From Halovulum dunhuangense (GTDB lineage: Bacteria > Pseudomonadota > Alphaproteobacteria > Rhodobacterales > Rhodobacteraceae): DNA of 51,010 nt. Shown here piece by piece: positions 1 to 8,189 of the stretch (position 1 is its first letter; the number at the start of each line of letters is the position of its first letter). The DNA is taken from the NCBI RefSeq assembly GCF_013093415.1, contig NZ_JABFBC010000007.1, positions 1-51,010 of the forward strand, written 5' to 3'. The translations under genes and the position numbers were made by a program. The notes under the pieces were generated by a model. It was not told the DNA's origin, did no database searches, and saw only the letters and a list, made by a program, of their open reading frames with translations.

Positions 1-94
1 GTCATCGGTGTCGGTGATCGCGAATGCCCTGCGGCTCAGGCAGGTTGACCTCTGACCTGCCGGGACACACATGAAGTCCCGGAAGGAGAACCAG

Positions 95-574
95 ATGACC
101 CCGAACACCTTGTCGCGCCGGATGCTTCTGGCCGGGGGCACCGCGCTGGTGGTGGCCTCGCCGCTCGGCCGCCTTGCGCAAGCCGCCGGACCGGCGATCC
201 ACGTGGTGAAGGATCCCAACTGCGGTTGCTGCTCGGCCTGGATCGAGATCCTCGAGCAGGACGGCTTTGCCGTGACGACCGAGGCCGCTGCCGGCACGGC
301 TCTGATGCGCTACAAGCTGGAGAACGGCATCCCGCCGGAACTGGGCTCATGCCACACCGCGAGGGTGGAGGGTTACATGATCGAGGGCCATGTTCCCGCA
401 GCAGACATTCGCCGACTGCTTGACGAACGCCCCGAGGCCGTCGGTCTCGCGGTTCCCGGCATGCCCTACGGCTCGCCCGGCATGGGCCCCGAAAGCGCGC
501 GCGACGCCTATGATGTCCTGCTGGTGCAGCGGGACGGATCGGCAGACGTCTTCACCAGTTACGCCGCCGCCTGA
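95..574 (+). CDS. DUF411 family metal-associated protein with Tat signal
   Basis: The protein is about 159 aa and belongs by motif to DUF411, periplasmic proteins commonly encoded near copper or other metal resistance genes. The N-terminus carries a twin-arginine signal (Ser-Arg-Arg-Met-Leu-Leu) followed by a hydrophobic stretch ending in Ala-Gln-Ala, so it is probably exported folded by the Tat pathway. The mature part opens with a thioredoxin-like beta strand and an Asn-Cys-Gly-Cys-Cys motif, the likely metal-binding site, and has a later Cys-His pair (Ser-Cys-His-Thr). I chose the ATG at 95 rather than the in-frame ATG at 71 because GGAAGGAG lies seven bases upstream of it. The exact metal and partner are unknown; copper is inferred from the family. 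Confidence 0.82.
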   Translation: MTPNTLSRRMLLAGGTALVVASPLGRLAQAAGPAIHVVKDPNCGCCSAWIEILEQDGFAVTTEAAAGTALMRYKLENGIPPELGSCHTARVEGYMIEGHVPAADIRRLLDERPEAVGLAVPGMPYGSPGMGPESARDAYDVLLVQRDGSADVFTSYAAA

Positions 575-639
575 CGCAGGCCGGCCGGTCTCGCCCGGAA
601 CTCCACCTCAGCCGGGTGGAGTAGCGAGGGCACGCGGCA

Positions 640-804
640 TCACAGGCGGCCAAGCAGGACCAGCGCCAGGACGATGATGAGGATGGCGCCGATCACGCCG
701 ACGCCGCCATGCCCGTAGCCATAGCCATAGCCGCCGAAGCGACCGCTGAACCCCCCGAGCAGGAAGATGATCAGGATGATGACGAGAATGGTGCCGAGCG
801 TCAT
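640..804 (-). CDS. DUF3309-like small membrane protein (54 aa)
   Basis: This 54-codon frame starts ATG-ACG-CTC at 804, with GGAGGA about six bases upstream, and stops at 640. The product begins Met-Thr-Leu-Gly-Thr-Ile-Leu, has two hydrophobic segments and a Gly/Tyr-rich linker between them, and ends Gly-Arg-Leu. That layout (short N-terminal helix, Gly/Tyr/Trp loop, Leu-rich C-terminal helix) matches the DUF3309 family of very small bacterial membrane proteins with no known function. It runs in the same direction as the 46-aa gene upstream. The family call is from pattern only, but the ribosome-binding site and hydrophobic composition make a real gene likely. Confidence 0.7.
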   Translation of the reverse strand: MTLGTILVIILIIFLLGGFSGRFGGYGYGYGHGGVGVIGAILIIVLALVLLGRL

Positions 805-876
805 GACGTTTCCTCCATCGACGCGCTTCTGTGACCTGCTGGCCGCGACCGCACGCCCCGCGGCGGCCCCGGCTGA

Positions 877-1017
877 TCAGTTTCCTTCGATCGTGACGCC
901 CTGCTCGCCGATCTCGATGTCGATGCCGCTCTGGCTTTCCTGGTAGTACAGGTAGCCGATCACGAGCAGGCCCGCGACGAGCACGGCGATGACCAGTAAC
1001 ATTCCGCTGCGACCCAT
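877..1017 (-). CDS. small single-pass membrane protein (46 aa)
   Basis: The frame starts at ATG 1017 behind AAAGGTGG and ends at TGA 877. The product has a hydrophobic N-terminal helix (about residues 6-24, rich in Leu, Val and Ala) followed by a short acidic tail (Gln-Ser-Gly-Ile-Asp-Ile-Glu-Ile-Gly), so it is probably anchored in the inner membrane with a small hydrophilic C-terminus. It lies just upstream of the DUF3309-like gene on the same strand and may be co-transcribed with it. I do not recognise a named family. It sits among stress and envelope genes, which is the only functional hint. Confidence 0.6.
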   Translation of the reverse strand: MGRSGMLLVIAVLVAGLLVIGYLYYQESQSGIDIEIGEQGVTIEGN

Positions 1018-1357
1018 GGTGATCCACCTTTCACACGCCGCTACCTCGCAGCGCTTGCCCTCGAGAATTGCGTATCGGCCGCCCTGGTGCCCGACCGAGG
1101 CACGCGGTCAGCCTCCATTGCCGAATTTTCGCGCGGCCATTCCGCCTGCCGAACCCACCCCCGAGATCCCCGTCCGCCGCGAATGCGCCTCTGAAAGGTG
1201 CAGGATGCCTGAAAGCTAGCAACTTCAGCCGGATGCGAGTTGACGGAAGTCAACCGAAAGCGCCTCCCCGAGGGCGCGGAGACGCCGCCCGAAATGCCGG
1301 CCCGGGGCCGTGCGCGGCTCGGCCCCTGCGTTCTGCCATCCCCCGCAGGCCATTCCC
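1018..1357. other. intergenic stretch without supported gene
   Basis: This interval separates the small membrane genes from the VIT-family gene, all on the minus strand. Frames here are Arg/Pro-rich and lack convincing ribosome-binding sites. GC-rich inverted segments occur near 1262-1330 but I see no clear T-tailed terminator. It probably holds the promoter of the small membrane genes. Confidence 0.4.
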
Positions 1358-2059
1358 CTACCCGACCGTCACACCGAAAAGCATCCCGACCAACGCCGTC
1401 GCAGCCATCGCAAGGGCGCCCCAGAAAGTCACCCTTGCAGCGCCCCTGGCAATCCCCGCACCGCCGGCGGAAGCACCTGATGCGCCCAGCACCGCCAGGG
1501 CAACAAGGGTGGACGCCGCCACCATGACGGTGACCTGCGAGGCAGGTGACAGGAGAGCTATGATTAGCGGGACCGCGGCCCCGACCGCAAAGGTCAGCGC
1601 GGACACCACCGCGGCCTGTATCGGATGCGCCATCACCGTTTCCGAAATGCCCAACTCGTCGCGGGCATGCGTGCGGAGCGCGTCATGCGCGGTCAGCTGA
1701 TGGGCGACCTTTCCGGCAAGGTCGCGATCGAGCCCGCGCGCAACGTAGATCTGCGTCAGCTCTTCCAGTTCCCGGGCCGGTGTTTCTGCCAGTTCGCCCG
1801 TCTCGCGCAGGATGTCCGCCCGTTCGGCGTCGGTCTGGGAACTGACCGAGACGTACTCACCGGCGGCCATCGACATCGCGCCGGCAACCAGCCCGGCAAG
1901 CCCGGCAACAAGCACCTCGGGTTTGCCCGAGCCTGCGGCGGCAACCCCGACGATCAGGCTCGATGTCGAGACGATCCCGTCATTTGCGCCCAGAACGGCC
2001 GCACGAAGCCAGCCTATCCTGTGCACCATGTGGACTTCGGAATGCGAAAGGCGGCTCAT
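1358..2059 (-). CDS. VIT1/CCC1 family iron/manganese transporter
   Basis: The 233-aa membrane protein matches the VIT1/CCC1 (DUF125) family, which moves Fe2+ or Mn2+ across membranes, usually by exchange with protons. The signature N-terminal segment is present (Leu-Gly-Ala-Asn-Asp-Gly-Ile-Val-Ser-Thr-Ser), followed by Ala-Gly-Glu-Tyr-Val-Ser-Val-Ser-Ser-Gln in the second helix. A charged cytoplasmic segment rich in Glu, Asp and His (about residues 78-140) follows, matching the metal-binding domain of the family, and then three C-terminal helices. AAGGAG lies seven bases before ATG 2059. In bacteria such genes often go with iron storage or oxidative stress, which fits the neighbourhood. Metal specificity cannot be read from the sequence. 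Confidence 0.88.
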   Translation of the reverse strand: MSRLSHSEVHMVHRIGWLRAAVLGANDGIVSTSSLIVGVAAAGSGKPEVLVAGLAGLVAGAMSMAAGEYVSVSSQTDAERADILRETGELAETPARELEELTQIYVARGLDRDLAGKVAHQLTAHDALRTHARDELGISETVMAHPIQAAVVSALTFAVGAAVPLIIALLSPASQVTVMVAASTLVALAVLGASGASAGGAGIARGAARVTFWGALAMAATALVGMLFGVTVG

Positions 2060-2488
2060 GAAAGAACTCCTTCAAGCCTTGCGGGTTATCTGCCTGCAGG
2101 AGGGCGTCGATCAGCCCGCATCCACCAGCAGCACCCGAACAGCAAACGGGCCGACACGCCCCATGGATGCCGTATCCCGATGGCAACATGACACGAGACG
2201 ACAGGCGCGGGATTGATACAGGTCTGTTTAAGGGGCGCCTGCTCGCATTGCGGGCTTGTGGAAAAGCCGATCGCCCCTGGTCTGACCCTGGTGACGCTGC
2301 AACGGCCATGTCCAAGTTTGCCATCATGTGGGCGCGACCATCGCCTTGTGCCTGGTGACAATTCCTCCAGGGTCACTCTCGTACGCGCGGATCGGCATCA
2401 CGCTTGTCAGATCCCGGCGACATGGCGTTGTTTGCAGCACTCCGGATCCCGAAACCCTACGGAACGGTCGCCCTGCCGCCACCGGTCA
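2060..2488. other. intergenic region upstream of VIT gene
   Basis: No frame here is convincing. The segment must hold the promoter of the VIT-family gene. A TTGATACAGGTC stretch near 2214 resembles half an FNR-type site but lacks the second half, so I do not call it. Confidence 0.3.
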
Positions 2489-2950
2489 TCACAGTGACTG
2501 CTTCAGCAGGGCCGCGGCTGCGAGGGCGTGTTCCTTCCGGTGGTAGTCGCCCCGAAACTTGCCGTCGAGCCGCACCTCCCAGATCCCGCTTCGCTCGCGC
2601 ACCTGGACCCGGCCCTGCTTTGCCGGGTACTGCGCGGACGGGCCACGCGATCCAGTCCCCTCCGGATGCTCTTCCGCGCCCAGAGGCTCCCGCCTCCGGG
2701 GCGCCATCGCCTCTCCCATGAGCATGATGGAACGGATGAACTCTTCCGCGTAGTCGTCGGTTTCAAGGTGGTCCTGTTCGTGATGCGCCATGCGCATCGG
2801 TTCGACGAAGCGTTCCTTCAGGTGGTCGATGAACCGCGGCTCGGTGCGGGCCATGTAGGCGATGAGGGCCTGCAGCACCCTTTCATGGGCAAGCACCCGC
2901 CGCTCCAGTTCGGTGGTCTCCGGCAGGGGTGTCGTCATGGTAGGTTTCAT
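2489..2950 (-). CDS. hypothetical protein, two-part (helical N-term, short basic C-term domain)
   Basis: The 153-aa protein has a helical, charged N-terminal part (residues 10-80, many Glu, Arg, His) that resembles a phasin-like or hemerythrin-like helical bundle only in general character. The C-terminal 40 residues contain Trp-Glu-Val-Arg-Leu-Asp-Gly followed by a helix, a pattern reminiscent of DUF2188-type beta-beta-alpha repeats. AGGA lies upstream of ATG 2950; an in-frame ATG at 2938 is an alternative. It sits between the VIT-family gene and the long OmpA-family gene on the same strand. I cannot assign a function. Confidence 0.6.
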   Translation of the reverse strand: MKPTMTTPLPETTELERRVLAHERVLQALIAYMARTEPRFIDHLKERFVEPMRMAHHEQDHLETDDYAEEFIRSIMLMGEAMAPRRREPLGAEEHPEGTGSRGPSAQYPAKQGRVQVRERSGIWEVRLDGKFRGDYHRKEHALAAAALLKQSL

Positions 2951-3013
2951 CCTTTTTCCTGCGCTTGCTGCGCGCTCGTCCCTCTAGCCAGGCGGTGGCC
3001 CGTGGCCGCGACA

Positions 3014-5002
3014 CTACCGCACCAGGGCCGTGATCCTGCGGACGGCGACGCGCCGGTTGAGCCGCTCGGCCGCCTGCGTCTGGATCTTCAGGAAGCGTTC
3101 GCCATAGCCCTGCACGACCATGTTCTCGACCGGAACACCGAAATACTCGCTGAACGCGAGCGCCACGGACTCGGCCCTGCGATCCGACAGAAGCAGATTG
3201 TGTCCGGCGCTTCCGACCGCGTCGGTATGGCCCTCTACCAGGAACAGCTCGGTGGGATCTTCACGGATCAGGTCGCGCATCAGCAGGCCCATCTCCTCGA
3301 GGAGTTCGGCCTGCGACGGTTGCAACGCGGCAGAGTCCGTGGCGAAGGTGATCGCGCCGAGGTTGATCTCGGGCGCAAGTTCGCGCACATCGGCATACTC
3401 CCGGACCTGCCGCAGGCTGAAGCTGCGCCCAAGGATCCGCTGATCGGCCGCCAACAGCGCCTGGCGCAGGCTTTCCCGGTCGGACGCCGCCCGGTAGTCG
3501 TAGTCGTCAAAGGCTGGCCTTGGCAGATCCGCGAAGTTCACCGGCTCGAACACGCGGGTATCATCGATCAGCAGGTATTCGCGCCCGTCCGGGTCCACCC
3601 GCCGGCGCTGCAGGACGCGCCCGGTGGAATCCCGGACCGTGATGATACGGGTTCCATCGTCGCGGGTGACGACGGTTCGCGACGAGCCATCGCTGAAGCG
3701 CTCGGTGCGCACTTCCGCGCCTGGCTCTCGAAGAAGCGCATCGTCATCCTTGAGCACGCTGTAGGTGCCATCGTCATCGACCACGATCACACGGTCGCCG
3801 GTATTGGCCTCCACCCGCTGGCCGTTGGACAGGATCGCGCCGACCACTACCGCGCCGAGGGCCAGGAGGCCCGCCTTCTCGAGGTTGCTCAGCCCGGAGT
3901 CGCTGTCCGCGGTCGCCGTTGCGGCCGTATCGGCGGCTTCCGTGTCACTGCGATCGGTCTGTGCATCGCGGCGCCATTCGACGAATTCCTCGCTGCTCGA
4001 GCGGCGGTCGCCTTCGTCGACTTCCTCGATGGCGACTTCAGCCTCGCTCGCGGCCCCGGTGCTCGTTTCGGTGTCGGCAGCGATGGCGTCGATTGTCTCC
4101 GGGGTCAGCTCATCGACACAGCGGATGGTTCCGTCGGCATCGACGATCTCGGCTGCACAGTCCTGCGCAACGGGAGCGGACGGTTCGGTCGTTCCCGAGG
4201 CGGCCTCCGTTTCCGAGGGCGCGCCCTCTTCGGCAGCGGCGGCATCGGCCTCGGGTTCGGCCGCTGCGTCTGCTTCGGCGTCTGCCGCTGCTTCGGCGTC
4301 TGCCTCTGCTTCAGCCGCCGCTTCAGCTTCTGTTTCAGCCGTCGCTTCGGCTTCTGCCGCTGCTTCTGCCTCTGCCACTCCGGCGTCTTTCGCGGCCTCT
4401 TCCGCGGCCTGTGTCTCTGCCGCCGCATCTACTTCGGCCTGAGCCTCCGCTTCCGCTTCAGCCGCCGCCTCTGCTTCAGCCGCCGCTTCCGCCTGCGCCT
4501 CGGCCTCGTCTGCGGCAGCCGCTTCCGCCTCGGCTGCAGCCTCTGCGGCCGCCTCGGCTTCGGCGGCAAGCCAGCTGGCCGTATCGACCGCCTCGGTGGC
4601 GCGCAATTCGGCATCCGCGGCGGCGCGTTCCAGCTTCTCTGCCTCGGCTTTGGTCTTCCCGGTGGCGTCGGCTTCGGCGGATGCACGTGCGGCCGCCTCT
4701 GCCTCGAGCCTGGCGCGATCAGCGGCCTCCACCGCATCCGTCACGCGCGCCTCGGCCGCGACCAGAAGCTCCGCGAGATGCTGTTCGCAGGCGCGGGCCT
4801 CGTCGATCATCGCCTCGGCGCAGATCTCCACGAAGGTGGGACGTGCCGCGCGCTCGTTTCCCGATCCGCGCCCGGGCGCCTCAGCGTTTTCGGTGGCGTT
4901 CTCGTTGGCGCGCGGCGCGGGCTGGGCCAGCGCCGGAAACGGCTGAGCGAGCGACAGCGCGGCAAGAAGCGCCGTGGTGGTTCGCAGGGAATTGGTCGGC
5001 AT
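3014..5002 (-). CDS. OmpA-family protein with long Ala/Glu-rich coiled coil
   Basis: This envelope protein of about 662 aa is probably a link between the outer membrane or periplasm and peptidoglycan. It begins with a Sec signal peptide (Leu-Leu-Ala-Ala-Leu-Ser-Leu, cleaved near Ala-Leu-Ala-Gln). A Cys-containing helical segment is followed by roughly 200 residues made almost only of Ala and Glu with some Asp, Gln and Thr, a predicted long helical rod or coiled coil. Next come a short hydrophobic stretch and a beta-rich domain with Asp-Asp-Gly-Thr repeats. The C-terminal 120 residues are an OmpA/MotB domain with the peptidoglycan-binding pattern Gly-His-Thr-Asp followed by Asp-Arg-Arg-Ala-Glu. 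I moved the start from an upstream ATG (5266) to 5002 because it gives a proper signal peptide behind GAGGTG. The fusion architecture is known in rhodobacteria; the rod length is unusual. Confidence 0.85.
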   Translation of the reverse strand: MPTNSLRTTTALLAALSLAQPFPALAQPAPRANENATENAEAPGRGSGNERAARPTFVEICAEAMIDEARACEQHLAELLVAAEARVTDAVEAADRARLEAEAAARASAEADATGKTKAEAEKLERAAADAELRATEAVDTASWLAAEAEAAAEAAAEAEAAAADEAEAQAEAAAEAEAAAEAEAEAQAEVDAAAETQAAEEAAKDAGVAEAEAAAEAEATAETEAEAAAEAEADAEAAADAEADAAAEPEADAAAAEEGAPSETEAASGTTEPSAPVAQDCAAEIVDADGTIRCVDELTPETIDAIAADTETSTGAASEAEVAIEEVDEGDRRSSSEEFVEWRRDAQTDRSDTEAADTAATATADSDSGLSNLEKAGLLALGAVVVGAILSNGQRVEANTGDRVIVVDDDGTYSVLKDDDALLREPGAEVRTERFSDGSSRTVVTRDDGTRIITVRDSTGRVLQRRRVDPDGREYLLIDDTRVFEPVNFADLPRPAFDDYDYRAASDRESLRQALLAADQRILGRSFSLRQVREYADVRELAPEINLGAITFATDSAALQPSQAELLEEMGLLMRDLIREDPTELFLVEGHTDAVGSAGHNLLLSDRRAESVALAFSEYFGVPVENMVVQGYGERFLKIQTQAAERLNRRVAVRRITALVR
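4240..4720. repeat. degenerate GCN/GAN codon-repeat tract inside the OmpA-family gene
   Basis: Read on the minus strand this segment is a run of Ala and Glu codons in patterns such as Ala-Glu-Ala and Ala-Ala-Glu-Ala. On the plus strand it shows repeated gcttc, gcctctgc and gccgccgc blocks. Because these are imperfect trinucleotide-multiple repeats, length changes would stay in frame, so the rod could vary in length between strains. It also generates long spurious open frames on the opposite strand. Confidence 0.75.
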
Positions 5003-5410
5003 CTGTTCACCTCGACACGGTTGCATTGGGGTCCGCGGGAAAACGTCGTCTTCCGTCGAAACCGGAGGCGCCCGCTGCGTCGGCGACAGCCCGCGATCGA
5101 CCGAACGCGCGACGCGCCGAAAGCTTCGCCGGGCGCCGTATCCCGAAGCAAACCTACCACGGGACGACTCGGCCCCGACTGATCTGCGTCTGCTTTCCTC
5201 GATATGTCCTCTGTTCGGCGGGAATGCGCCGCCGCATCGGCGGCAAAGGTCCGACACCTGCCCCATCCTGTGGCGACAGGCGGGCGTAAGGGGCCACGGG
5301 GCCTAACACAGATCAGGATACCTCATCGTGATTCATGCCATTTTCCAAGGAGTTCGGTGTGATCGCCTGGCAGCGACTGTCCAGGGCTCACCCAGGAAAG
5401 GACACGCGAG

Positions 5411-6052
5411 ATGTGCTATCATGACAAGGTGATCATTGCCGTTGCTGCCGCAACCTTTGGGCTATCCGGCTGCACCTACAATGAAGGGACCGCGAACCAG
5501 CCCGCGACCGGAGCCGTCATCGGCGGGCTGACCGGGGCTGCGGCCGGCCAGATCATCGGCGGGGATACCCGCTCGACCCTGATCGGCGGGGCGATCGGTG
5601 CAGCGGTCGGCGGCGCGATCGGTGCCCAGATGGCCAGCCAGGAACGCGAGTTGCGCCAGTCGCTGGCCGGAACCGGCGCCGATGTGCTGAACGCCGGCTC
5701 CCAGCTTCGGGTGATCCTGCCGGAGGCGGTGACCTTCAGAACCGCCTCCTCGGTTGTCGATCCCGGCTTCCGGCCCGCGCTCAGGGCGATCTCGGACAGC
5801 TTGCAGCGCCATCCGAACTCGACCGTGCGGGTCGTGGGCCACACCGACAACGTCGGATCGGCCGCCTACAACAACCAACTCAGCCGGGACCGCGCGATGG
5901 CTGTCGCGATGGAGCTTGTGGCCGCCGGCACGTCCGCCTCAAGGATGACCGTGTCGGGGCGCGGCTACTACGAGCCGATCACATCGAACGCGACCGCGGC
6001 CGGGCGGGCGCAGAACCGCAGGGTCGAGATCATCATAACGCCAACGAACTGA
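5411..6052 (+). CDS. OmpA-family lipoprotein (YiaD/Pal-like)
   Basis: The 213-aa protein starts with a lipoprotein signal peptide ending in Leu-Ser-Gly-Cys (lipobox), so it is probably acylated and anchored to the outer membrane. Residues 30-75 form two Gly-zipper helices (repeated Gly-Gly-Ala-Ile-Gly-Ala patterns). The C-terminal half is an OmpA domain with Gly-His-Thr-Asp-Asn-Val-Gly, Asn-Gln-Leu-Ser-Arg-Asp-Arg and a final Asn-Arg-Arg-Val-Glu-Ile, the residues that bind diaminopimelate of peptidoglycan. It is transcribed divergently from the long OmpA-family gene, so the roughly 400 bp between them probably contains both promoters. AGGAAAGG lies upstream of the ATG. A good hairpin terminator follows. 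Confidence 0.9.
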   Translation: MCYHDKVIIAVAAATFGLSGCTYNEGTANQPATGAVIGGLTGAAAGQIIGGDTRSTLIGGAIGAAVGGAIGAQMASQERELRQSLAGTGADVLNAGSQLRVILPEAVTFRTASSVVDPGFRPALRAISDSLQRHPNSTVRVVGHTDNVGSAAYNNQLSRDRAMAVAMELVAAGTSASRMTVSGRGYYEPITSNATAAGRAQNRRVEIIITPTN

Positions 6053-6076
6053 TCGGGATCGCCGGCGGCGCTTGCT

Positions 6077-6107
6077 GGACGGGCCGGGCAAAAGCCCGCG
6101 CCCGTCC
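6077..6107 (+). terminator. rho-independent terminator after the OmpA lipoprotein gene
   Basis: The strand folds as GGACGGGC plus CGGGC, an AAAA loop, then GCCCG and GCCCGTCC with a single bulged C, a 13-bp stem. A short T-rich stretch (ATTCCGTTTT) follows. It sits 25 bases after the stop codon. Confidence 0.75.
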
Positions 6108-6323
6108 ATTCCGTTTTCAGGGGGCAAAGAATCCATGTCCGCACCAACCTGCATCAGCTTCGCCGCCGCCCCGTCCCGCTATGGTCCTCGGGACGGCAGC
6201 AATTTTCGCCGTCGGTCGTTTGTATCGAGTATCGACGAAGCTTCCCGGTTCGCTGACCGGGCATCGTTCCGGCCCGGCCGGGCGGCTTCGTCAGTTCGAA
6301 CAGACCAGCAAGGGAACAAGCAC

Positions 6324-6518
6324 ATGGAAAACAAGACCCCGATGTCCGGCACCGCTGACAAGATGAAGGCCGTCAAGGCAGCCTGGGACAAGGCGCCCGC
6401 CGGTCCCAAGAAGGACGAGGCGTTGACGCATTACAAGGCGGCCGAAAAAGCGCTCGCCGCGAAGAACGAGGGTGAGTGCACCCGTGAGCTCGAAGCGGCG
6501 CGCCGCGCGCTCTCCTGA
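6324..6518 (+). CDS. small charged hypothetical protein (64 aa)
   Basis: The gene starts at ATG 6324, ten bases after AGGGA. An in-frame upstream extension to 6072 overlaps the terminator of the previous gene and is not credible. The product is soluble, Lys/Glu/Ala-rich and predicted almost all helical, with the pattern Ala-Trp-Asp-Lys-Ala-Pro-Ala-Gly-Pro-Lys-Lys. I recognise it as a type of small protein common in stress clusters of rhodobacteria but know no function. It ends 22 bases before a perfect hairpin shared with the convergent Crp/Fnr gene. Confidence 0.65.
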   Translation: MENKTPMSGTADKMKAVKAAWDKAPAGPKKDEALTHYKAAEKALAAKNEGECTRELEAARRALS

Positions 6519-6540
6519 TCTTCGAAAGCGAATGACGACA

Positions 6541-6566
6541 TCTCCCCGGCAGGCTTGCCGGGGAGA
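6541..6566. terminator. hairpin between convergent genes
   Basis: TCTCCCCGGCA, loop GGCT and TGCCGGGGAGA make a perfect 11-bp stem between the stop of the 64-aa gene and the stop of the Crp/Fnr gene. There is no long T tail on either side, so efficiency is uncertain, but the position suggests a bidirectional terminator. Confidence 0.6.
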
Positions 6567-6571
6567 ACGCC

Positions 6572-7315
6572 TCACCGCAGCCGGGGACCGTCCTGATCCA
6601 GGTATCCCGGCTCGAAGCCCGCAAGCTCCGTCAGCCGGGCGAAATCGTCAAAGACGACGCGCCCCTTCCTGAAGGTCACGAGCCCCTCCTCGCGCAGATG
6701 GCGAAGGACGCGGTTCACATGGACCGCGCTCAGACCCAGCGCATCGGCCAGGTGATACTGCGTCAGCGGGCAATTGAAACCCTTCGCATCCCCCACGCCC
6801 ACCAGCTTCAACCGTTCCCCGAGCTCCAGCAGGAAATGCGCCATGCGCACCTCGGCCGAGCGACGGCCGAGATCCACCAGATGCTCCACCACCATCGCCT
6901 CGTCCCTGGAAGCAGCCCAGAGCACGGCCGTTGCCAGCCGGGGAGCGTTCGCGAACGCGTTCATGATGTCCGGGGCAAGCACCTCTGAAACCTCGATCCC
7001 GGTGATCGCCTCGATGCTGTGATCGGCCGTGCGAAACAGGATGCTGCGCAGCCCGAGAATGTCGCCCGGAACCTGGAAGTCCACGATCTGCCGCGCCCCG
7101 TCCGGCAGCATCTTGTAGGAACAGGCCCAGCCCTTTGCCAGGATGAAGGCGGATGTGTTCTTCTGGCCCTCATGCACCATCTCGTGCCCGGACCGAAACC
7201 TGCGACGCCGTCGGTACAGGCTCGCAAGAGTTTCTAGATCGGTGTCCGAAAGGGCGACGAACACCGACAGTTTTCTGGATAACGGACTGTCCAGGCTCAA
7301 CACGCCCCCCTTCAT
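6572..7315 (-). CDS. Crp/Fnr family transcriptional regulator
   Basis: The roughly 247-aa protein has a cyclic-nucleotide-binding-like beta roll (about residues 25-130), a long dimerisation helix (about 135-165) and a C-terminal winged helix (about 175-235) with the recognition sequence Leu-Ser-Ala-Val-His-Val-Asn-Arg-Val-Leu-Arg. It lacks the N-terminal cysteine cluster of Fnr, so it is unlikely to be a direct 4Fe-4S oxygen sensor. The His-Val-Asn-Arg helix also differs from the Glu-x2-Ser-Arg helix of Fnr. It belongs to the broad Crp/FixK-like class of alphaproteobacteria, and its signal is unknown. Start choice is uncertain: ATG 7315 has almost no spacing from AAGG, while GTG or TTG a few codons downstream lies behind AAGGGGGG. 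It could control the surrounding stress genes. Confidence 0.88.
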   Translation of the reverse strand: MKGGVLSLDSPLSRKLSVFVALSDTDLETLASLYRRRRRFRSGHEMVHEGQKNTSAFILAKGWACSYKMLPDGARQIVDFQVPGDILGLRSILFRTADHSIEAITGIEVSEVLAPDIMNAFANAPRLATAVLWAASRDEAMVVEHLVDLGRRSAEVRMAHFLLELGERLKLVGVGDAKGFNCPLTQYHLADALGLSAVHVNRVLRHLREEGLVTFRKGRVVFDDFARLTELAGFEPGYLDQDGPRLR

Positions 7316-7478
7316 CCTTGCATCTGCGTCAGCTTGTTCCCCTGTTCAGATACCGCGGATCGGGCGCCGAAAGCTGCTGCATGTCAGTTCTGCCCGCGGG
7401 AATGCGGCTATCATGGCAAAATCGCTCGGCTGACTTAGCCTGGCCCCAACCGCCGCAAAACAGGAGGCGACCCCCCTC

Positions 7479-7712
7479 ATGCCCGTTCCCAACGACATCG
7501 CCGGACTTGCCGCGCTTTCCATCTGCGAGTCGTTGCTGCTGGCCCTGAACGATCGCAAGATCCTGCCGGAAAACGAGATTGTCGGCGTGCTCTCGGATGC
7601 TGCGGCGGCGCACATGCACGCGCCTGCGGGCGGCGATGACGCGATGCACGCAGCCGTTGCAGCCCTTATCAACGGCATCCTGGCCGGCGGCAATTCTGTC
7701 CGCAGACCCTGA
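7479..7712 (+). CDS. hypothetical small helical protein (77 aa)
   Basis: ATG 7479 follows AGGAGG with about eleven bases between. The product is mostly helical, with the core Ala-Leu-Ser-Ile-Cys-Glu-Ser-Leu-Leu-Leu-Ala-Leu-Asn-Asp, and ends in a small Ala/Gly-rich helix. I have the impression of similar unnamed proteins in rhodobacteria but cannot name a domain. It is divergent from the Crp/Fnr regulator, so the 160 bp between them probably carry both promoters, which makes regulation by that factor plausible but unproven. Confidence 0.65.
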   Translation: MPVPNDIAGLAALSICESLLLALNDRKILPENEIVGVLSDAAAAHMHAPAGGDDAMHAAVAALINGILAGGNSVRRP

Positions 7713-7828
7713 TCCACCCCGCAGCAAGACCCGTCGAGTCCCCTCTGACGCGACACGAGTGGCGGCTCCGATAGGTGTCCTCCGCCCGGGCCAGAAAATC
7801 GGAAAGCGCGGATACTCCCAGCCGGAAC

Positions 7829-8008
7829 CTAGCGCGAGCCCCTGCGCAGGGCATCCTTGAGCTTGCCGAATGCCTTCTGGAAAAAGCCCTCGGCCTTTTC
7901 GATCTTGCCCTCGGCCTCGAGCACCTTGTCGCCCGATGCCTTGCCAAGCCCTTCCTTGATCGAGCCTTCGACCTGCTTGGCGGTCCCCTTGATGCGGTCC
8001 TTCTCCAT
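7829..8008 (-). CDS. CsbD-like general stress protein
   Basis: This 59-aa protein matches CsbD/YjbJ-type proteins: Met-Glu-Lys-Asp-Arg-Ile-Lys-Gly-Thr-Ala-Lys-Gln at the start, then Gly-Ser-Ile-Lys-Glu and repeated Gly-Lys/Glu-Gly segments. These abundant, hydrophilic, largely unstructured proteins are induced by general stress in many bacteria; the mechanism is unknown. I placed the start at 8008, behind AGGAGT, instead of the longer upstream ATG (8053). It fits the stress-gene theme of the segment. Confidence 0.85.
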   Translation of the reverse strand: MEKDRIKGTAKQVEGSIKEGLGKASGDKVLEAEGKIEKAEGFFQKAFGKLKDALRRGSR

Positions 8009-8189
8009 GACTGTGACTCCTGTGTGGATACTGGATCCCCGCGCGCCCTTCATACGGTCGGACGGGCGGAGACCCCGTGTGCATCAGCTTCGACCATTGG
8101 CGCGCGCGCAGCGCCAAAATGCGTCAGTGCGGCTCCGGCCGGCAGGGTCGCGTCGGTCCGGTTCACGGGAAATGCCCGGGCGCCCGGGC

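Noticed and set aside
2212-2226. FNR box in TTGATACAGGTC upstream of the VIT gene
   Set aside because: Only one half-site matches; the second half lacks ATCAA.
2528-5182. 884-codon open frame opposite the OmpA-family gene
   Set aside because: It is antisense to a well-supported gene and arises from the repetitive, GC-rich codon tract; composition is Gly/Arg/Cys/Phe repeats with no domain.
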